A stretch of DNA of 64,000 bases from Mermis nigrescens (GCA_036768485.1 JAVLUZ010000150.1:1812164-1876163); one strand, 5' to 3'; shown: positions 23,760-35,559, counted from the stretch's first letter. A program made the numbers and translations. The notes: generated by a model not told the origin, from the letters alone.

Positions 23760-24085
23760 ACTGGGGGTTGACCCCCGCATAATGGCTGCTAACCCCTTCG
23801 AAAAATGGCAGCTACTCCAGAATTGTCGATTTTTAGGAAAATTGTAAAAAATGTGCTTTTTAAGCGTTTTCAGCTCATTTTTGGCTTAAGTTCAATATTT
23901 TCGGCGCTTTGCGTCATATACACATTCCTTTATTTTACGTTGTTCAGATTTCTCGATTTTTTTTCAAATTTTCTTCGAAATTTTTTTTCGTTGTCCCTCC
24001 CATACGTCTAAAACCAGTGTTTATGACGTGTACCCGACGTGTTTTAGTTTGAAAAGACGCGCTTTATAAAAATTCTTTAGGCCCG
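23760..24085 (+). repeat. dispersed repeat, family I
   Basis: gggggttgacccccgcataatggc head, AT-rich core with ttttcggcgctttgcgtc, tail near 24080. Borders approximate. Confidence 0.55.
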
Positions 24086-24169
24086 AACCCCTTCCCATGC
24101 TGTTCATGTACAGGCTCTAGACCACCTGAATAGGTAAAAATGAACATTTTTTACTGGAAATGAGGCGAG

Positions 24170-24370
24170 CTAAAGACCAAAAATTTTTGAGAATTGAAAA
24201 ATATCTTAAAAAGTGCTTTAAATTGACTTGAAATTGTACAATAAAGTAGTTTTAATGCTATTTTAGCGCTCCTCCCAGTTTTTGAGGTCATTATGGCCCA
24301 AAAAAGCTCAACTTTTGACCCCTAGACTGCCTGGCCTGGCCCCCTCTATTCCAGATCGACCATGCTATGT
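24170..24370 (-). repeat. family F repeat
   Basis: Right end ccagatcgaccatgctat mirrors the catggccgatctgg end at 4765. Contains gctattttagcgctcc and ttttgaggtca. Confidence 0.5.
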
Positions 24371-24450
24371 ATCTACATAGGTCGTAAGCATTAAATCAAC
24401 CAATCAACAAGACATAGAATCATTATTGACAATTGCCGGGCTAATCAGCG

Positions 24451-24795
24451 TCAGCCGTGACTCTTTTGCAAATGACTTTCGAACAAATCCAACAGGCGCC
24501 TAATTTCCTTGATCTGTTTGGCCAGCGGCGGCAAAGTGGCCCTCAAGTTATGCAGTAGTTCCTCACATTTGGCCAGCATTTGATAAGTGGCCCTTACTGT
24601 ACAGTCGACTGAGTCGCACGCGTGCGAAACGCTTTCAGCGTAAGCAGCGGAACATTGGCTGCTCAAACGGGCGGCCTCGCCCAACGAGCCTTTGAATTCA
24701 GACAAAGTCCGGTCCAATTGGGTGGCCACGTGATAAGCCTGGCGTTCTAGTTCGCTCAAGGCAGCCCGCAAAGTGGCAGAATAGCTTGAAGCTGA
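24451..24795 (-). CDS. BORCS6: BORCS6 (BORC complex subunit 6), C-terminal exon
   Basis: BORCS6 (lyspersin) is a subunit of BORC, the complex on lysosomes that recruits Arl8 and kinesin and so drives lysosome movement to the cell edge. The frame runs from an acceptor (gacgtttag) at 24796 to TGA at 24451, giving 114 residues. It is rich in heptad-like Leu/Ala as expected for a coiled-coil subunit. The conserved C-terminal signature is clear: LSEFKGSLGEAARLS, then AYAESVSHACDSVDCTV, MLAKCEELL, and KQIKEIRRLLDLFE. The start of this exon lacks an ATG, so the variable N-terminal part must lie in an upstream exon to the right, which I could not find. GC content is far above the flanks. Codon use and lack of stops argue for an active gene. 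Confidence 0.8.
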   Translation of the reverse strand, partial: SASSYSATLRAALSELERQAYHVATQLDRTLSEFKGSLGEAARLSSQCSAAYAESVSHACDSVDCTVRATYQMLAKCEELLHNLRATLPPLAKQIKEIRRLLDLFESHLQKSHG

Positions 24796-25085
24796 CTAAA
24801 CGTCAACAATGCTCTTATATAGCGAATTTTAAGTGTGAAACGCCGAATTCAATTCTATCCAATTTTTCAGATGCAATGAATTTTTAAATTGAGTTCAGTT
24901 TTAAAAATCTTGTTTCATTCAAAAACTTCAAAAACCTTTTTGAATCAGGTTGATTTTGCACTTTGCAGGCATCTTACAATATTCAAAGAAAATGAAACAC
25001 AAATTTTTGTCGAATACGGGAAATTATTATTTCTTAGTCTCTACAGACGCATGAGCTGCTTTTTGAATTGAAAGGACCGGTTCCA

Positions 25086-25775
25086 CAGGCCCGTATCCAG
25101 AATTTTATTTAGAGGGTAGGGCGAAAATTTTTGAGGTCACGTTTAGATATCTCGATAAGCATAGGTGAAAATCAAGGCAGTTTTGAGCGTCTCTTGGCGA
25201 GCTCTATCCGATGGTGAAGAAAAAACTAAAAAAATTCCAAAAAATTTTCACCTCATTTCTTACAGATAATGAGCAAATGTATCGTTTAAGCTATCTGCCG
25301 AACTGATTTCTCATTATTCATTCGACGAATTATTTCTTATCTTTGAGATTAATTATTATCAATCATTGAGCTTTACAGAGAAAACCAAAACAGATAATAA
25401 ATGATTCAGCGCGAAGCGCAAAACAATTTGACGCGTACTGCGTGTCAAGCTTAAATTGGAGCGGTTTTGAGCGGGCTAAAGGACAAAAAATATAAAAATG
25501 GATCCGGCGCATTGCGCCGGAATGCACTGTATGTCTAACTCAAATTTGAGCGATTTTGAGCGGTTTAAAAGACAAAGCTTTACATAAACAGTAAATCTGG
25601 CGCGAAGCGCCGGAAAATTTTGTAAAATTTTCATCTTTAAAAGTACGCTAAAAACCCGTTTTGGTGGTGTTTTAGACACACTTCGCCCATTTTCCACTGT
25701 TTCCTTTAGGGGACTCTTGGGAGAAACAAAAATTTTTTTCATTTCGGGGGGGGGGGGGGGCTGAATACGTGCCTG
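25086..25775 (+). mobile_element. family K MITE, hAT-like, 690 bp
   Basis: Starts caggcccgtatccag and ends gaatacgtgcctg, with a run of about 16 G inside the right end. Flanks cggttcca and cgggtcta match at 6 of 8. Carries GCGAAGC hairpins at 25408-25420 and 25599-25613 and a GCATTGC variant near 25505. A second copy is at 59049. Confidence 0.75.
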
Positions 25776-25906
25776 CGGGTCTATATCTAGAAAAAAGGAA
25801 GGAGAGAAACTAAAAAAAACTTTTTGCTCCACTCCAAACTGAACAAAAACCTGTCGTTTAAACATTCAAACTCTACTCTAAAAATCTATTAACCAACAGC
25901 TATGTG

Positions 25907-26060
25907 CAAACGAGGGCAGAAAGAAAATTCGGGAGGGGGGTCAGGATGGGTAAAATCGCCAAAAATGTTACTAAAAATAGAATTCTGGGGGTCACAGTAA
26001 TCCGAGGGGGAGTTTCAACTTATTGAGGGGGTACAAAGCCCCCCCCCACGCCCATGTGTA
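25907..26060 (+). mobile_element. short family B derivative
   Basis: Starts caaacgagggcag and ends cacgcccatgtgta. The centre is replaced by aaaatcgccaaaaatgttac, as in the element at 12165-12467. Another family B copy was inserted directly at its right end. Confidence 0.65.
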
Positions 26061-26065
26061 GCTAT

Positions 26066-26305
26066 CACACCTTGGCGTGGAGAGTTGGGGGTATGCACCC
26101 CCAGAAACCCAAATACCCCTCCCCCAATTCAATTTTCATATTTTTTTCCAAGTTTTTTACGCAAGTATTTGATGCAAATGGATAGTGCTCGATGAGAAAC
26201 GTTGAAAAATGGTGTTTTTTCGCCATACGACCATTTTTAAGGCCATTTTTACCCTTGAAAAATCTTGCACCCATCAGAATTTTGGTGCTGCCCTGCCCAC
26301 CTATG
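26066..26305 (-). mobile_element. family B MITE
   Basis: Starts cacaccttggcgtgg and ends gcccacctatg. Flanks gtagctat and gtggctaa match at 6 of 8. Confidence 0.8.
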
Positions 26306-26634
26306 GTGGCTAATGGGTCGGAGTTTCAATGCAGGATAGGAATAGATAAACGTTCATGTACACAATAGTTGAGAGATTGGGTAATCCCCAATCCACCCCA
26401 TCCTTGATCGATTCTCCTCCATCCTCATTAGAGTTTTCGACCATTCCCGACATGGACAAACAACTTGCGTTTAAGGGCCATTTCAGGCGCTTTTTCGCCA
26501 TCTTTTGGCAAAAATTGAAAGGTCATTTTCCATCCCATCGAATGGAAAATCGCTGGTGACCCATCCCAAATTCCGAATATGGATAAAATTATGAGAAAAA
26601 AGAGAAACGAGGGGAGCACGACTGGACACATGAG

Positions 26635-26861
26635 CACGAGTAGGCGTGGGGGTTATGCACCCCCATAAGTTCGAATACCCCCAACAGAATTCACTTTTTG
26701 ATTTTTGTTGATCTTTTTCGCAATTTTTTGATGCCAATGGATAGTGTTCGATGAGAAACGTTGAAAAATCGCGTTTTTCGCCATACCACCATTTTTAAGA
26801 CCATTTTTTTGACCATTGAAAAATCTTGCACCCCTTAGAATTTAGGTGCTACTTACCCATG
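26635..26861 (-). mobile_element. family B MITE
   Basis: Starts cacgagtaggcgtggg and ends cttacccatg. Flanks cacatgag and gacataag match at 6 of 8. Confidence 0.8.
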
Positions 26862-27183
26862 GACATAAGTAAAAACAATAGGTCCAAAGTAATAAAAGGG
26901 ATAGAATGTGGAAAAAGACGCGAAATGAACAAATTGAATGGAAAAGGACCTAGAGTTTACCGGTTGAAGACCCTAACCCAACTTTTGCGGAAAAAGTATA
27001 TTTCTGTACTAAATTTATTAAGTTAACAAGCAGATCTGTTTTCTAAAACCCTTTAAACCATTTATACAGAAATACAAAAACCAGTCGTTGAAAAGCGGAT
27101 AATGAAGCATAATAAGGTAAGGAATGAGGAAATAATGAATTGAGCACACACATGCACACTGAAGGTGAGGTATGGAAGGTATT

Positions 27184-27401
27184 CACACCTGAGCTTGGAT
27201 ATACACCCTCAGAAACCAAAACAACTCCCCCAGACTTCAGTTTTCGAACTTTTTTGTTTTTTCGCAATTTTTTGATGCCAATGGATGGTGCTCGATGAGA
27301 AACGTTGAAAAATGATGTTTTTCGCCATACCATCATTTATAAGGTCATTTTTTAACCTTTGAAAATTTTGCACACCAGAATATCGGTGCCATTCGCCTAT
27401 G
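27184..27401 (-). mobile_element. family B MITE
   Basis: Starts cacacctgagcttgg and ends cattcgcctatg. Flanks aaggtatt and gaggtatt match at 7 of 8. Fourth family B copy within 1.5 kb, a local cluster. Confidence 0.85.
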
Positions 27402-27419
27402 GAGGTATTCCTCCACCCG

Positions 27420-28090
27420 AAATTTTGGAATGCATAACCCCTCTGGCCATTTTCGACCATAACTGGTTGCTTGAACCGTGAAAAAGCGTCAGATGAAGTC
27501 TAAGAGCGTAATTACAAGTGCATATGCTTATTTTTCAAGCAGTAGATTCTTCAATGCATTCTTCCAGACATTCTTATTTTACTAATTTGCATGAATTTTA
27601 TGTTACAGGTCTTTCCATTGCCTTTATTGATATTGTTTTCACCAAATTTAACCATAAATATTCATGAAAAATCGAATTCGACAAATTAAGCACATAAATT
27701 TGACATTAAAAAGGTTAAAAACCCATTTACCCCTCCCCCGCGGAAACTCGGTTTCCTCCCTCTCAGAGCTTTTGACCGTTTGCAAGTATAGAATTGGGTA
27801 AAAAGGAGATATAAACGAGAGAGAGAGATCCCAAAAGGATCTAAAAGTTATCTTATAGCAGCATATGGTACTTTTTAAGGGGGAATTTCGCGCCATTTAC
27901 GTTTGTGATCAAATATTATAATTTTGCTTCGGCTCAGTCATGTCGTCATTAGTAAGACAGTAACACGACGAAACCGCTGTTAACCTTACAATTAAATAAT
28001 AGCTATTTATGTCGAAAGTTTATGTAAACTGGTGAACATAGTTGCCTTAACTTGCTGAAAGAGAAATTAAAAGTACAATTAATAGGAAGC
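27420..28090. other. AT-rich intergenic sequence
   Basis: No gene or known repeat seen. A short gagagaga run at about 27818. Confidence 0.35.
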
Positions 28091-28096
28091 ACCTAA

Positions 28097-29777
28097 AGGC
28101 CCTGCTATACTTCGCCGCGTGGCGAAGTAGCTGCTATACTTCCAACGCGGTGCCGCGTGGCGCCGCGTGACATGGGTTGTGCTGCTATACTTCCACGCGG
28201 CGCCGCGCGGCAGAAAAAAATTTTATTGATGTTGTAACTGTAGTAAAACAGCAAAAAAGTAAAACATGTGTAAACTGTATACTGTATTCTGTGTCAAGAA
28301 AACAAGTGAAAAGGGCATAGGTCAACGATTGTGCACATTAAAAACTGTACTCATTTTCGCTTTCAGCATCATGAAAACAAGTTTTGAAAGGCATAGAGAC
28401 TAGTGATGTAAAAGATCATCTGGATCTGATCTTTTTATCCAGATTCAGATCCAGATCCAGATAATCTGGATCTGGATCTGGTTATTTTCTGATCTGGATC
28501 TGTATCTGTTTAGTCAAGATATATCTGGTTAAACAGATCAGGAAGTTATTTTTCAGCGATGGTATCCTTTCTGTTTTACGATTTAATGTAGGTAGGTTAG
28601 CCTTACATGCACGTGGGGGGGCGTCTGCTGGAGGTTTTGACCTTTGACCCCCAGTTCCGTGCTACCCCCCTTAGAATGGCCAAAAAGTGCCGCTGACCCC
28701 CCATAATTTTTTGGTTTTAGAAAAATTTTTAAAGCTCTGCAGAAAAGTAACTTAAGTGATAAAAATGTATTAAAGGTTGTTTTTTTCACATAAATGATCA
28801 TCAGAATTGACCTTTGAGAGACTTTTTGCCTAGAAATGGGAAAATTTTGAATTTTTTTGTCATGTTTAGGACGTCGGAACAGATTGAAAGAAACCAATTA
28901 AAAAAATATTACCTTCTTCAAAATTAACCAACATTTTATTTAAATTTGAATTATTTGTTGATTAAAATTGTTGTTGATGTCTGTGAGACAGAAAGGAACT
29001 TTCAAATAGTACGATAAGTATTCATGAGTGATTATAATTTTAGCAGCAATGTTTAAAAAAATTGCATTCGCAATTTGGATTAATGTCGTTTTTTGTAAAA
29101 AGCAGACTACACTGTCTTTTGGTTGACTAGTCTAAACTTGTGAGCTTTTACTTTTTAGACAATTTTTACTGATATCATTTTTATGTAAAAGCTCTAAAAT
29201 GCAAATTTTCCTCGGCTCTGCCCCAGACCCCTCTGGGGGCTGTTATATTAGTCCTGCCACCCGAGACCCCCCAATCACATGGGTTTGGGCGTTTTACGTC
29301 TTCCTTTTTAGCAATACAAATTGCTGCACAAAAAATATTTTTATCTGGATCTGGTTATTTTCTGATCTGGATCTGCCAGAAAATCTGAACCCGATCTTTA
29401 TCTGGATCTGGGTAAAAATCTGGATCTTTTACATCACTAATAGAGACACACATTTTTGCACACAGACATCCTAAAAATCGATTATATATTCAATTTTCAC
29501 GCTTTCACGTATGCATAAACATCAGTACATCATAAAAAATGCTAAAATCAAGCTTTCCCTCATAAATAAAAGATAAATATAGGCCGCCGCGTCCCACCGC
29601 GTGGCAAAAGTTTGAACAGTGTTCAAACTTCAATTTATCTGCCACGCGGCGCCGCGCGGCGCCGCGGGGCGATGTGCTGCTATACTTCCACGCGGCGCCG
29701 CGTTTGGAAGTATAGCAGCACATTTTGTCAACGCGGCGCGCGCGCGGCGCCGCGCGGCGAGAAGTATAGCAGGGCCT
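28097..29777. mobile_element. Harbinger-like element with GC-rich subterminal palindromes (TSD TAA)
   Basis: Ends aggccctgctatacttc and its reverse complement, flanked by TAA on both sides, the TWA target of PIF/Harbinger elements. Subterminal zones (28107-28215 and 29582-29760) are very GC-rich and repeat tgctatacttccacgcggc and ggcgccgcg in both orientations. No transposase. Split by a hAT-like element at 28401-29439. Confidence 0.85.
28401..29439. mobile_element. hAT-like element nested in the Harbinger-like element (perfect 8-bp TSD)
   Basis: Ends tagtgatgtaaaagatc and gatcttttacatcacta, flanked by atagagac on both sides. Both ends are followed by GATCTG/CAGATC repeats (28415-28525 and 29340-29425). 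No ORF with recognisable domains. The middle, 28600-29285, contains G-rich and C-rich blocks that look like remnants of another insertion. Confidence 0.88.
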
Positions 29778-29784
29778 TAAGAGC

Positions 29785-30575
29785 TTTCAAATAAGTGATA
29801 AGTCGAAAATAATTGAATCATATAAAAATCGACACAATTTTTTGTATTAAAAAATTAAGGAGCAATAATAAAATGATTATCTCGAACATTCAGGACCAGT
29901 TTGTCGACAAGTAATTCAAATAAAGCCGGAAAAGGCCAAAGCAATTAGAGGATAAAGACCAGTATAAATTTAAAGCGCAACAACGATACCAGAGCAGTTT
30001 TCTCTTCTAATAATAGAAAGTCATCAATATGATTAGAAAAATGAAAAAAGGATATGGAAGGAAAAAATAAAAAATAAAAGGTAAATAAATGAGGCATACT
30101 GTTAGTATAAAAGAAACAAAAAGACGCGAGAAATGGTACTCATGTACATAAAATTATATGAGAAACCACGGGTTTTACAAGGCGCAAGAGTCTCAGTGAA
30201 AAGAGAAGAAGCAAGCAGGAGTATATACAGAAAAAACACACACAAAACATGAAAAATCATATTAACAGGCGAGGTCATCAAAGAGGAAGTAGGTTGCTTC
30301 AGTTTCTTGCCTTTAATCCACTGACTGTCACCACAACCTGGCGGCACCAGTCAAGGCGGCTAGACTGCCTCTCATGCGCAACGGACAACAACCAAAAGGA
30401 AATGCAAACAAAGACGCGAAAAAATTTAGAAAATTCAGTAGTCAATGTGCCCATACTCTAGTATTTTCAGGATAATGCTGCACATCACAAAAAACAAAAA
30501 CTAGACGAACGGGAAAAATTTTTAGAAAATCTCAGTCAAAATATAAACACTACAAAACCGAATTCAAATTTAATC
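29785..30575. other. AT-rich intergenic sequence
   Basis: Downstream of the small gene at 30652-30945. No coding exon recognised. Confidence 0.35.
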
Positions 30576-30581
30576 ACTTAT

Positions 30582-30590
30582 TTTTATTTA
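30582..30590 (-). terminator. poly(A) signal of the small gene
   Basis: AATAAA on the minus strand about 65 bases past the TAG of the 97-residue frame. Confidence 0.6.
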
Positions 30591-30651
30591 AAAAATATAT
30601 AGTTATCTAATACACTATTTCTTCACAGGTTTTGTGATCGTCTAAGGACTA

Positions 30652-30945
30652 CTAAACCAGTAAATCTATTTTAGCAAGCTCCTTGTCATATACATCTAAG
30701 CGCTTGTATGACTTAACTGCTTCATCTGTCGTTGACTGGTCACCAAATGCAGTATTTTGACCAGCCGATTTTATGCGTTGCTCTAAATCCTCGGCTACAA
30801 GGACCACATTGTGTGGGTGTGAGGTGCTGGCCGGCGTTTCATTCGTTGCTGCTAAACACTCTTCGCTCAAGTCAACAAAATGATGACCGTGTAAAACTTT
30901 TCGCTTTCCTTGTTCCACGGAATTTTTGACCGCCTCGTCAGACAT
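30652..30945 (-). CDS. small single-exon gene, 97-residue acidic protein, unknown
   Basis: Complete frame from ATG (context gaaacATG, A at -3) to TAG. The protein is hydrophilic, without signal peptide or membrane segment. It begins MSDEAVKNSVEQGKRK, has HGHHFVDLSEECLA, a Ser/Thr-rich patch (TPASTSHPHN), then charged helix-like stretches (AEDLEQRIKSAG and YKRLDVYDKELAKIDLL). I do not recognise a family. A TATA-like stretch at 30972-30985 and an AATAAA downstream make it look like a real compact gene or an intronless retrocopy. Composition is protein-like and differs from the surrounding AT-rich sequence. No neighbouring gene on the same strand within 5 kb. Function unknown. Confidence 0.65.
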   Translation of the reverse strand: MSDEAVKNSVEQGKRKVLHGHHFVDLSEECLAATNETPASTSHPHNVVLVAEDLEQRIKSAGQNTAFGDQSTTDEAVKSYKRLDVYDKELAKIDLLV

Positions 30946-30971
30946 GTTTCGATGAATTCAACGGATTTTGG

Positions 30972-30985
30972 ATTAATTTATATAT
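30972..30985 (-). promoter_or_regulatory. TATA-like box of the small gene
   Basis: Minus-strand tatatataaatta, roughly 30-40 bases before the ATG at 30945. If used, the 5' leader would be very short. Confidence 0.45.
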
Positions 30986-31120
30986 ATAATAATAAAATGA
31001 TTTTTAAGTCGTAAGCAATCCGAGTGCAAAACCATTTCATTACCGAGCTGAATCTATTGATCATCAATCAAATAATAATTATCATATAGAAATATTTTAT
31101 GCTGTGAAGCATTAAACATA

Positions 31121-32795
31121 CTATCAAAGAAAAATAGGTACTCCGATGGAACAAAAAAGGATGGAAATACCTGGAATAGCGAGTTATTAAAGACATGAAA
31201 GGCGGGGACTAGGAAAACGTCACCTAAGCGCGCAAAAAATCATAAGAATCTGCTAAAAATCAGACTTTTCCAAACTTACACAAAATCGAAGTATATTCTG
31301 GGGCATAAAGAAGGTAGTTGTGGTTTTAGTTTGAGAAGTAAATAACAACAGTTCATTCTTCACAAGAAATCAATAAAAACAGAAATCATGTTATTTTCAA
31401 AGCACAATTGAACGCAAGCAGACTTGCATGTGGGAGATGAGCAGGGTTGGGGGGCTGAACCCCTAGAATGAAAAATTGGAAATTTTTTGGGAAAAATGAG
31501 GCAAAACTGAAGGACAAAAATGGATGAGAATGAATTTTCTTTAAGTGTCTGAAATTGACCAGAAACTGTGCAATAATCTAGTTTTGACGCTATTTTAGCG
31601 CTTATACCTCTTTTTGAGGTCATTTTAGCCCAAAAAAGCTCAATTCTTGACACCAGAGCAGTGTTTTTTTGTATTCAGCAATGATTTGTTCCCGATGTAC
31701 AAAGACTTTTGGGGACCGCCTTTGTACATGTACAAAGATTTTTGGGAAGACAAAAGCTGCAAGAAAGGTTTGAAATTCACAAAAATTTTCGGCCCTTCAA
31801 GCCGAAATGAGTTACTGTGTATTCTATATATCTTTATAATGTCAGAAATTGCATTTTGAAAGGAAAAATGAACAATTTTTTGGCGCTTCGCGCCGTTTTG
31901 AGACGATTATTATTGATTTTTGCCCTCAGAAACCCAGAAATTAGCTAAAATACACTACCAAAGGTCGAACAAATCTGTTTTTGCCACACTAAAATCGCAA
32001 CTGTACCATATTATAGTACCCAAAAATTTGTGCGTACAAAATGAACAAGACTTTTAGGGACCATCTTTGTATATATATATACATGTACAAGCGGACCTTG
32101 TACAAAAAAACACTATTCCCCAGTCCAGCCGACCCCCGGATCGGCCATGCTGTTAAGCTATGAACGCAAGTCCGAGTGACTGCTAGCAATGGTTTAGAAG
32201 TGCGGCAAGGCACCAAACACGCACAAACAGGTTAGTACCAAAAAAGAATTTACATGGTGCAAGAATAGTGAGCGAGATAATCGCGCAAAGAAATGCAATA
32301 GTGCACAATGATCGATCGGAAATTTTGACAGCTCATACTATATGGAGAATGCCGAAATCAGGAGAAAATGTAGCTACATCATCTCATCACGCTAGCATAA
32401 CATATGTAACTGTAGAGCCATAATAAACAGCATGATGCGAATGTCATAATTAATCTGTTGATCCTTTTAAGTAAATATTGATTTCATGTTGTCATGAAAA
32501 TGCCTTACTGATATCCAACTAAATCGACTATTTAGCACAGGTCAAAGCTTCCTTCTAAGCTCTTTACTAAACCAAACCAGTGAGAAATGTTTCGAGAGGT
32601 CACCTTTTTTCAGAGGCCGCGAAATATACTTCGATTTTTGTGTTTGTTAGAGAAAGTCTGATTTTTAGCAGATTCTTACGATTTTTTGCGCGCTTAGGCG
32701 ACTTTCTCCTAGTGCCCTCCTTTCATGTCTTTAATAAGCCGCTATTCCAAGTCTATTCGTCTTTTTTGTTCCATCGGAGTATTTTTCTTTGCTAG
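31121..32795. mobile_element. family E element, second copy, enlarged by insertions (TA target)
   Basis: Left end ctatcaaagaaaaatag, right end atttttctttgctag, flanked by TA on both sides. The arms match those at 22147 and 22703 but are more diverged. A family F block with a family P MITE inside it occupies about 31430-32145. Confidence 0.75.
31659..32114. mobile_element. family P (gtacaaag) MITE, inside family F, inside family E
   Basis: Ends cagtgtttttttgta and tacaaaaaaacact. Contains repeated gtacatgtacaaag palindromes at both ends and the hairpin ggcgcttcgcgcc at 31882-31894. Flanks caccagag and ccccagtc match at 5 of 8. Confidence 0.7.
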
Positions 32796-32959
32796 TACAC
32801 TACCTTTCATTAGCAAGATTTGTGTAAATCAATCAGTAAAGTCAAATGGCAAAGTACGAAGATAATGACTGCAGTACAAGAACGTGAAAAACAAGATTGG
32901 TCTGAACATCAGCATTTTCTTTTTAAAACAAGTCAAGCTTATTTAATTTAGGCAGACAG

Positions 32960-34440
32960 AATATTTTCAGTGTAAACTTTGCGCAACTACAGTGCCTAAA
33001 GAACAATTAGATTCAAACCCGTGATTCTGACGTTGCACAGAACATTTCGAAAAAATAAACCTTCTGCAACGTTGAACTAAAATTAATTTTCAGTGTAAAC
33101 TTCACACAACTACAAGGTGTGAAGAAGTCTTACCATTAGATTTGTAATGCTGACGTTACGGAGAACATTTTGAAAAAAAATCATATTTTACAAACGCTCA
33201 AGAACTTAGGTTAGTTTTCAGTTTAAACTTTACACAACTACTGGGTGTAAAGAAACGATACAGTCAGGTTCGTAATTTTGACGCTACGAAGAATATTCTG
33301 CAAAATATTCAACGTTATGCAATGCTCTGGAAGTAGAATAAGTTTTTGGTGTTAACTTTACACTATACCATAACTGATTAGTATAAATTTTATGCAACTA
33401 CTAAGTGTTAATAAAACTAATCGTCAAATTCGTAATCCTGACGTATAAGAAAACATTTTGAAAAAATTCACGTTTCGCTATGCGCTGGTAGTAAAACAAA
33501 ATCTTAGGGTAAACTTTACACCATAGTGTAAACCTAACATAATTATTGGATCTTGAGAAAGTTAACAGCCAGATTCATAATGCTGACGTTACCGAGAACA
33601 TTTTGAAAAAATTCACGTTTTGCAATGCCCTGGAAGTAAATGACTTTTAGTGTAAACTTTACACCTCTACAATGTTCAAAACTTAGTGTAATTAATCGTG
33701 CCTATGCACATGTGTTATTTTCGATGCTTAGTACATTTTTACCATTATAATAGTGCCCCAACTCACATCCAGAGAAGTTGACAGGAAAAATCCGATGAAA
33801 CCGACTTTTTTCAACCTAAAGTTGCAACTTTACACCCCAAAAATAACTCAGTGTTGAGTGGATTAAAAGGCAACTAAGTGCAATGTGTAAGCAACCATTG
33901 ACATGCATATCATTTTTTAAAATCCGATTTATAATGAGAGTAGATGACAGACAGAAAAGGGTTACCCCTGACATTAAACTTTACACCACTATAACTAGCT
34001 CTGTATTTAGTTTAAAGAAAGACATTGAAGTGCGATGTATAACTCTTGAGACCTACTTTATTTTTAGAATACTTTGTGCGTCCCAATTTATAACCGGAGC
34101 GGTCGACAAGCTGAAAGAAGGTAAAAACGAGTTTTTTCCGTCCACCAACAGTGTAAACTTTAAACTACCAGAACTAGCTTCGTATTGACTTTAAACAAAT
34201 CAGGTCAAGTTGATCGTGTAGCCCTATAAGCTTAATACTTCTTAAGTAGAATGTTTCTGAAGGACTCTTAACCGGAAAAGTTAACAGACAGAAAAAGCTG
34301 GAAAATGCCATCGAAACGTGTATTTGCTACCCGATTTTTACGCTTTACACCGCCACTCTACGAATGAATCCCATTTAAAAAATTCGGTTATGAGACTATT
34401 CAATTGCCTACATTTGAAAAAACCGGACTGAACAGATAGC
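32960..34440 (-). repeat. family D repeat, inverted copy with ~125-bp tandem units
   Basis: Units start at about 32969, 33090, 33214, 33350, 33512 and 33650, each with agtgtaaacttt followed by caactac, then taattctgacgtta, then gaacattttgaaaaa. This is the reverse complement of the 21700-21860 and 63750-63950 sequences. The distal part to 34440 matches family D interior text. No credible gene. Confidence 0.7.
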
Positions 34441-34636
34441 AAAACTGAGTTAGGTGATGGTGAAATATACCTTTGAGCAATCATATAGCTAAGCCCGCTC
34501 AAAAACAGCACCTTTTCTGCAAACTTTTTTTTGTAAAATCACGAATTCGGAGGGAGCCAAGATCAGACACACTAGCCCGGTATTATTGTAGTATGTCGCC
34601 CCATTCTGAAAAAAGCGCGATTGCAGTAGTAGTATG

Positions 34637-35267
34637 CAGTGGCGGATCTAGGATTTTCTTAGGGGGGGCGGTACCCAAACTTTTTCAAAAACCGCCAAAA
34701 ATAGGTCAAAAAATCGCTCTTAACGCGCAAAATAGCGTTTTTTACGCTTTTTATACGGTCTACTTTCATCTAGAATCACTTTTGACGCGATATTTTTCCA
34801 CGAAAATTTGAAATTTTCGACAATTCTGTGCGGAAAAATCATTAAATTTCTATGACTTTAGCTAAAATCCGGCTCGAAGCGCCGAAAAATTTGCGAAATT
34901 TCGACTAAAAGACATTTAGAAGCTTGATTTACCGCGCGATTTTCTGTATTTATAGCATCTGACGTCGAACTTTAGAAATTTAATCAAAAGTCTTGCTCAA
35001 AAATAGAAGAAATCATGCTAAAATATCCATTTATGCCCTTCAAATTGTTTTAAAAGCTATTTTATGAGCGAAAAATGGCTTGCAGACTGCAAATAAAGTA
35101 GATAAATGTCGTTAATAAGTCTAAACAGGCGCGAAGCGCCGGAAAATTTTGAGAAATTATGATCATTGACGGTCAAAAATCATCGCAAATTACATGCCCC
35201 TTCTCTATCTCGCCAAATGCTTTTGGCCGATGGGAGAGGGGCGGCCGCCCCCTTAAATCCGCCCATG
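34637..35267 (+). mobile_element. family A hAT MITE in the Merlin left TIR (perfect 8-bp TSD)
   Basis: 631 bp, cagtggcggatctagg to aaatccgcccatg, flanked by gtagtatg on both sides. Hairpin ggcgcgaagcgcc at 35128-35140 and a variant at 34871. Near full-length reference copy of the family. Confidence 0.93.
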
Positions 35268-35559
35268 GTAGTATGTCGCCACTTTTGGAAAAATGTGCCA
35301 CCACAGTAGTAATATGTCGCCACTTATGAAACCATGTTTTTGTAATGCAGTGTACTATGTTTTGTGTCGCAATAGAACGTATCTATTTTGTTTCTTTGTT
35401 CTCTGGCGGTGTTGTTGTTTATTCTCAATCAAGAACAAAAGAAGAAAGAACAACAAATGAAGAAAAAGCCGTTTCTGGTATAAATATGAGCTAAAAAACA
35501 CTAAATCAATTAATGCATAAAGCCGGCTCAACATGGCTTTTGATCGGAATTTAGTACGA

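Noticed and set aside
25476..25865. 129-residue minus-strand frame
   Set aside because: Within the family K MITE, including its G-run; not protein-like.
33883..34188. 101-residue plus-strand frame
   Set aside because: Falls inside the family D repeat and is not kept open in other copies.
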